From an uncultured Oscillospiraceae bacterium (GTDB taxonomy: Bacteria; Bacillota; Clostridia; Oscillospirales; Oscillospiraceae): DNA of 15,194 nt. A model generated the notes under the pieces. That model did no database searches. It was given only the letters and a program-made list of their open reading frames with translations, and had not been told where the DNA came from. The stretch is from positions 1-15,194 of the forward strand of contig CAKTNW010000042.1 in assembly GCA_934589145.1 (NCBI GenBank), written 5' to 3'. Shown here in pieces: positions 13,176 through 15,194 of this stretch. Each line of letters opens with the position of its first letter. The first letter of the stretch is position 1. Position numbers and translations under genes: made by a program.

Positions 13176-14615
13176 TTAGTACGCCACGCCCCAGTAGATG
13201 TCGGTGGTGCACTCCTTGCCGCACACCGGGCACTTGCCGGTGGTGCCGGACTGCTTCAGCGGCATGCAGCGGCTGGACACACCGGCCTTCTCCTTCATAG
13301 CCAGCTCGCACTCCAGGCTGCCGCACCACTTGGTACGGGCGAAACCGCCGCGGCCCTGGGCCATATCCCGCACCTCTTCCCAAGTGGTCAGATCGAAGGT
13401 GTTGTCCTCCAGGTTCTTCTCCGCCATGGCATACAGGTTGTCGTGGATATCCTTCAGCAGGCTCTGCACAGCGGACTCCAGATCCGCCAGGGGCACGAAG
13501 GTCTTTTCGCCGGTATCGCGGCGGGCGATGCAGCACTGCTCCTTCTCCATATCCTTGGGGCCGATCTCCACGCGCAGGGGCACGCCCTTCATCTCGTACT
13601 GGGCGAACTTCCAGCCGGGGGACTGCTCACTGTCGTCCATCTTCACCCGCAGGTCGATGGCCGTCAGGCGATCCTTCAGGGCGGCGGCGGCATCCAGCAC
13701 GCCGGGCTTATGCTGGGCGATGGGGACGACGACTACCTGGATGGGCGCCACGGCGGGCGGCAGCACCAGGCCGTTGTTGTCGGAGTGGGTCATGATGCAC
13801 GCGCCGATCAGGCGGGTGGTGCTGCCCCAACTGGTCTGGAAGGGATACTGCAGCTTATTATCCCGGCCGGTGAAGGTCACGTCGTAGGCGCGGGAGAACT
13901 TGTCGCCGAAATAGTGGCTGGTGCCGGACTGGAGTGCCTTGCGATCCTTCATCATAGCCTCGATGGTATAGGTGGCCTCGGCGCCGGCAAACTTCTCCTT
14001 GTCGGTCTTGCGGCCCTTCACCACCGGCATGGCCAGCGCGTCGCGGCAGAAGTCGGCATAGCAGTTGAGCTGCTGCTCCGTCTCGGCAATGGCCTCCTCG
14101 GCGGTCTCGTGGATGGTGTGGCCCTCCTGCCACCAGAACTCTCGGCTGCGCAGGAATGGACGGGTGGTCTTTTCCCAGCGGATGACGGAGCACCACTGGT
14201 TATACAGCATGGGCAGCTCACGGTAGCTCTGCAGCACGTTGTGCCAGTGGTCGCAGAACATGGTCTCGGAGGTGGGGCGGAAGGCCAAGCGCTCCTCCAG
14301 GGGCTCACTGCCGCCATGGGTGACCCAGGCCACCTCGGGGGCGAAGCCCTGCACCAGCTCGCCCTCCTTCTTCAGCAGGCTCTCCGGGATCAGAACGGGC
14401 ATAGCCACGTTGACGTGGCCGGTCTTTTTGAACATACCGTCCATAATGCGCTGGATATTCTCCCAGATGGCATAGCCATAAGGGCGCAGGATCATGAAGC
14501 CCTTCACGGACGCGTAGTCCACCAGCTCCGCCTTCAGGCAGATGTCGGTGTACCACTTGGCGAAGTCCACCTCCATCGGGGTGATGGCTTCCACATTTCT
14601 CTGGTCTTTTGCCAT
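13176..14615 (-). CDS. proS: Prolyl-tRNA synthetase, archaeal/eukaryotic-like short type
   Basis: A 479-aa class II aminoacyl-tRNA synthetase charging tRNA-Pro. Motif 2 contains RPTSE (113-117) and the RSREFWWQEGH segment (156-166), which bind ATP and proline. Motif 3 runs about 264-287 (GSTTRLIGA). The anticodon-binding domain starts near 290, and a C-terminal Cys-rich domain (KWCGSLECE, then CPVCGKEC) ends in WGVAY with the terminal Tyr typical of this type. There is no insertion editing domain between motifs 2 and 3, unlike the longer bacterial ProRS. The ATG at 14615 follows GAGG by nine bases; an upstream TTG at 14630 overlaps that site and is rejected. It has its own strong promoter and terminator and converges on fakA. 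The leader is too short for a T-box. Confidence 0.96.
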   Translation of the reverse strand: MAKDQRNVEAITPMEVDFAKWYTDICLKAELVDYASVKGFMILRPYGYAIWENIQRIMDGMFKKTGHVNVAMPVLIPESLLKKEGELVQGFAPEVAWVTHGGSEPLEERLAFRPTSETMFCDHWHNVLQSYRELPMLYNQWCSVIRWEKTTRPFLRSREFWWQEGHTIHETAEEAIAETEQQLNCYADFCRDALAMPVVKGRKTDKEKFAGAEATYTIEAMMKDRKALQSGTSHYFGDKFSRAYDVTFTGRDNKLQYPFQTSWGSTTRLIGACIMTHSDNNGLVLPPAVAPIQVVVVPIAQHKPGVLDAAAALKDRLTAIDLRVKMDDSEQSPGWKFAQYEMKGVPLRVEIGPKDMEKEQCCIARRDTGEKTFVPLADLESAVQSLLKDIHDNLYAMAEKNLEDNTFDLTTWEEVRDMAQGRGGFARTKWCGSLECELAMKEKAGVSSRCMPLKQSGTTGKCPVCGKECTTDIYWGVAY

Positions 14616-14624
14616 AACGTATAA

Positions 14625-14628
14625 CCTC
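14625..14628 (-). promoter_or_regulatory. Ribosome binding site of proS
   Basis: GAGG on the minus strand nine bases before ATG 14615. It is weaker than the other sites in this window, and it overlaps the stop codon (14627-14629) of the doubtful small upstream frame. Confidence 0.65.
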
Positions 14629-14791
14629 AATTCCCGCGCCGCATGCGCGTTATTCTCGAAATTTTATTGTACCGGCAAACCGGCTGTTTGTCAAGATTCC
14701 CCGCCCGATCTGTCGGAATTTTGCGCCGCATTTCCTCACTCCGCAATTCGTCGGATGCTTCGACGCCAGTATACCATATCCCACAGCCCAT
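14627..14791 (-). CDS. Possible small protein upstream of proS (doubtful)
   Basis: A 54-codon frame starting MGCGIWYTGVEASDELRSEE. It has an AGGAG about eight bases before the ATG and stops 11 bases before the proS start. I recognise no domain, signal peptide or membrane segment. Against it: the proS promoter lies inside it, and an overlapping frame (14736-14828) reads IIDGVPLEEICHGLWDMVYW and looks at least as protein-like, with the apparent ribosome site merely encoding its LEE residues. It may be a gene remnant or non-coding. Confidence 0.25.
   Translation of the reverse strand: MGCGIWYTGVEASDELRSEEMRRKIPTDRAGNLDKQPVCRYNKISRITRMRRGN
14666..14694 (-). promoter_or_regulatory. Sigma-A promoter of proS
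   Basis: On the minus strand a perfect TTGACA (14689-14694), 17-base spacer, TACAAT (14666-14671). It is the best promoter in the window and predicts a start near 14659, giving a leader of about 44 bases. The spacer holds a direct repeat, ACCGGC at 14671-14676 and 14679-14684 on the plus strand. Confidence 0.88.
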
Positions 14792-14834
14792 GGCAAATCT
14801 CCTCCAGCGGTACACCGTCAATAATCAAATGTAG

Positions 14835-14856
14835 GGCGGGGTGACCTCACCCCGCC
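14835..14856. repeat. GC-rich inverted repeat
   Basis: GGCGGGGTGA (14835-14844), CC, TCACCCCGCC (14847-14856): perfect 10-bp arms around two bases. A related, shorter hairpin (CGGGG/CCCCG, 14886-14901) follows about 50 bases on. Together they look like an intergenic repeat unit. No gene is supported in 14792-15121, which holds only hairpins. Confidence 0.6.
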
Positions 14857-14996
14857 GCAGCAAAGCTGTGGATATGATTGGTTGTCGGGGCAGCCTCCCC
14901 GCCCGCCCGTTCCAAATGCTTCGGCAGGCACTATTCTTCCGTTATTTGCTGCACACTGATGGCTGGTGACGTCTCCCCCGGCTCTCTTCTCGCTAA

Positions 14997-15056
14997 CGCA
15001 ACATGCCACCGACATGTTGCGCCCGGTCTCAACACCTTCAAGGTGTGTGAGACCGG
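14997..15056. repeat. Two adjacent long hairpins in gene-free DNA
   Basis: The first has perfect 9-bp arms, CGCAACATG (14997-15005) and CATGTTGCG (15013-15021), with a 7-base loop. The second (15023-15056) pairs CCGGTCTCA plus ACACCT with AGGTGT and TGAGACCGG, 15 pairs with one bulged G and a TCA loop. Neither has a T-run, so they are not terminators. They could be a structured RNA or a dispersed repeat. Confidence 0.6.
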
Positions 15057-15083
15057 AGCTCGTTTCGAACCTATATTCTCCTT

Positions 15084-15128
15084 CCTGCCAAAAAAACACC
15101 ACCCATTGGGTGGTGTTTTTTTGGCAGG
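15084..15128 (-). terminator. Terminator of tRNA-Trp, part of a 21-bp palindrome
   Basis: The core stem, A7 CACCACCC (15090-15104), loop ATT, GGGTGGTG T7 (15108-15122), ends in T-runs on both strands. On the minus strand it starts at the last base of the tRNA CCA end. The pairing extends six more bases each way (CCTGCC 15084-15089 with GGCAGG 15123-15128), taking in the 3' end of the tRNA itself. Confidence 0.9.
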
Positions 15129-15194
15129 GGCAGAAAGGCTCGAACTCTCGACACGCGGTTTTGGAGACCGCTGCTCTACCAACTGAGCTATACC
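15122..15194 (-). tRNA. trnW: tRNA-Trp (CCA anticodon), first 3 bases outside the window
   Basis: Read on the minus strand: GGTA (end of the 5' acceptor strand), TAGCTCAGTTGGTAGAGCA D-arm, anticodon stem GCGGT/ACCGC around loop CTCCAAA giving anticodon CCA, T-arm GAGAG-TTCGAGC-CTTTC with one G-T pair, and acceptor 3' strand TGCCCCT, discriminator G and an encoded CCA at 15122-15124. The acceptor pairing implies three missing 5' bases beyond 15194. Trp is fixed by the anticodon. Confidence 0.95.

Noticed and set aside
12442..13536. 364-codon minus-strand frame covering the fakA-proS junction
   Set aside because: It would cross both terminators and overlap parts of two well-supported genes; no domain seen.
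13443..14624. 393-codon plus-strand frame opposite proS
   Set aside because: Antisense shadow of a certain synthetase gene.
14616..14830. T-box riboswitch upstream of proS
   Set aside because: The TTGACA/TACAAT promoter leaves a leader of only about 44 bases, too short for a T-box, and I see no T-box consensus.
14997..15056. Integron attC site or CRISPR repeats
   Set aside because: The hairpin arms lack the required attC core boxes, and there is no repeat-spacer periodicity in this region or elsewhere in the window.
14878..15186. 102-codon plus-strand frame at the window end
   Set aside because: It runs through hairpins, the tRNA terminator and the antisense of tRNA-Trp, with no ribosome site.

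Overview
The window looks like a chromosomal segment from a moderately GC-rich anaerobic Firmicute, most likely a gut Clostridia of the Oscillospiraceae/Ruminococcaceae type. The basis is strong AGGAGG ribosome binding sites, a YloU-FakA gene pair, a short prolyl-tRNA synthetase of the archaeal/eukaryotic-like type, SPKTG-type cell-wall sorting signals, and a large serine recombinase of the kind found on clostridial integrative elements. This is inference from gene content; no 16S or other species marker is present.

Layout. Bases 1-1343 are the end of a mobile element: the 3' part of a large serine recombinase with a zinc ribbon and a coiled coil, then a hairpin and a terminator. The element appears to end directly against the 3' end of a host gene. 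From 1367 to 7697 all genes lie on the minus strand: a cell-wall-anchored 5'-nucleotidase (1367-3466), methionine gamma-lyase (3688-4881), and a two-gene operon of a COG2509 FAD-dependent dehydrogenase (6111-7697) followed two bases later by a D-2-hydroxyacid dehydrogenase (5143-6108). A divergent promoter region (7698-7835) separates these from plus-strand genes: a membrane-anchored HtrA/DegP-like protease (7836-9212), a secreted pilin-like protein with three predicted isopeptide domains and an SPKTG anchor (9450-10817), and a YloU (Asp23) plus FakA/YloV operon (10997-13041). FakA converges on prolyl-tRNA synthetase (13176-14615, minus). The last 500 bases hold the proS promoter, several hairpins, and a tRNA-Trp gene cut off by the window end.

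How the genes relate. Nearly every transcription unit ends in a clear intrinsic terminator, so the region reads as independent short units and not one pathway. Three products work at the cell surface: the nucleotidase and the pilin-like protein, both with SPKT(A/G) sorting motifs, and HtrA, which probably does quality control of exported proteins. The sortase that would anchor the first two is not in the window. FakA/YloU, MegL and ProS are housekeeping or metabolic genes.

I found no convincing new multi-gene system. The parts most worth a second look are the recombinase-nucleotidase junction, the three-domain isopeptide protein, the 21-bp palindrome that includes the 3' end of tRNA-Trp, and the hairpin-rich stretch 14830-15060.
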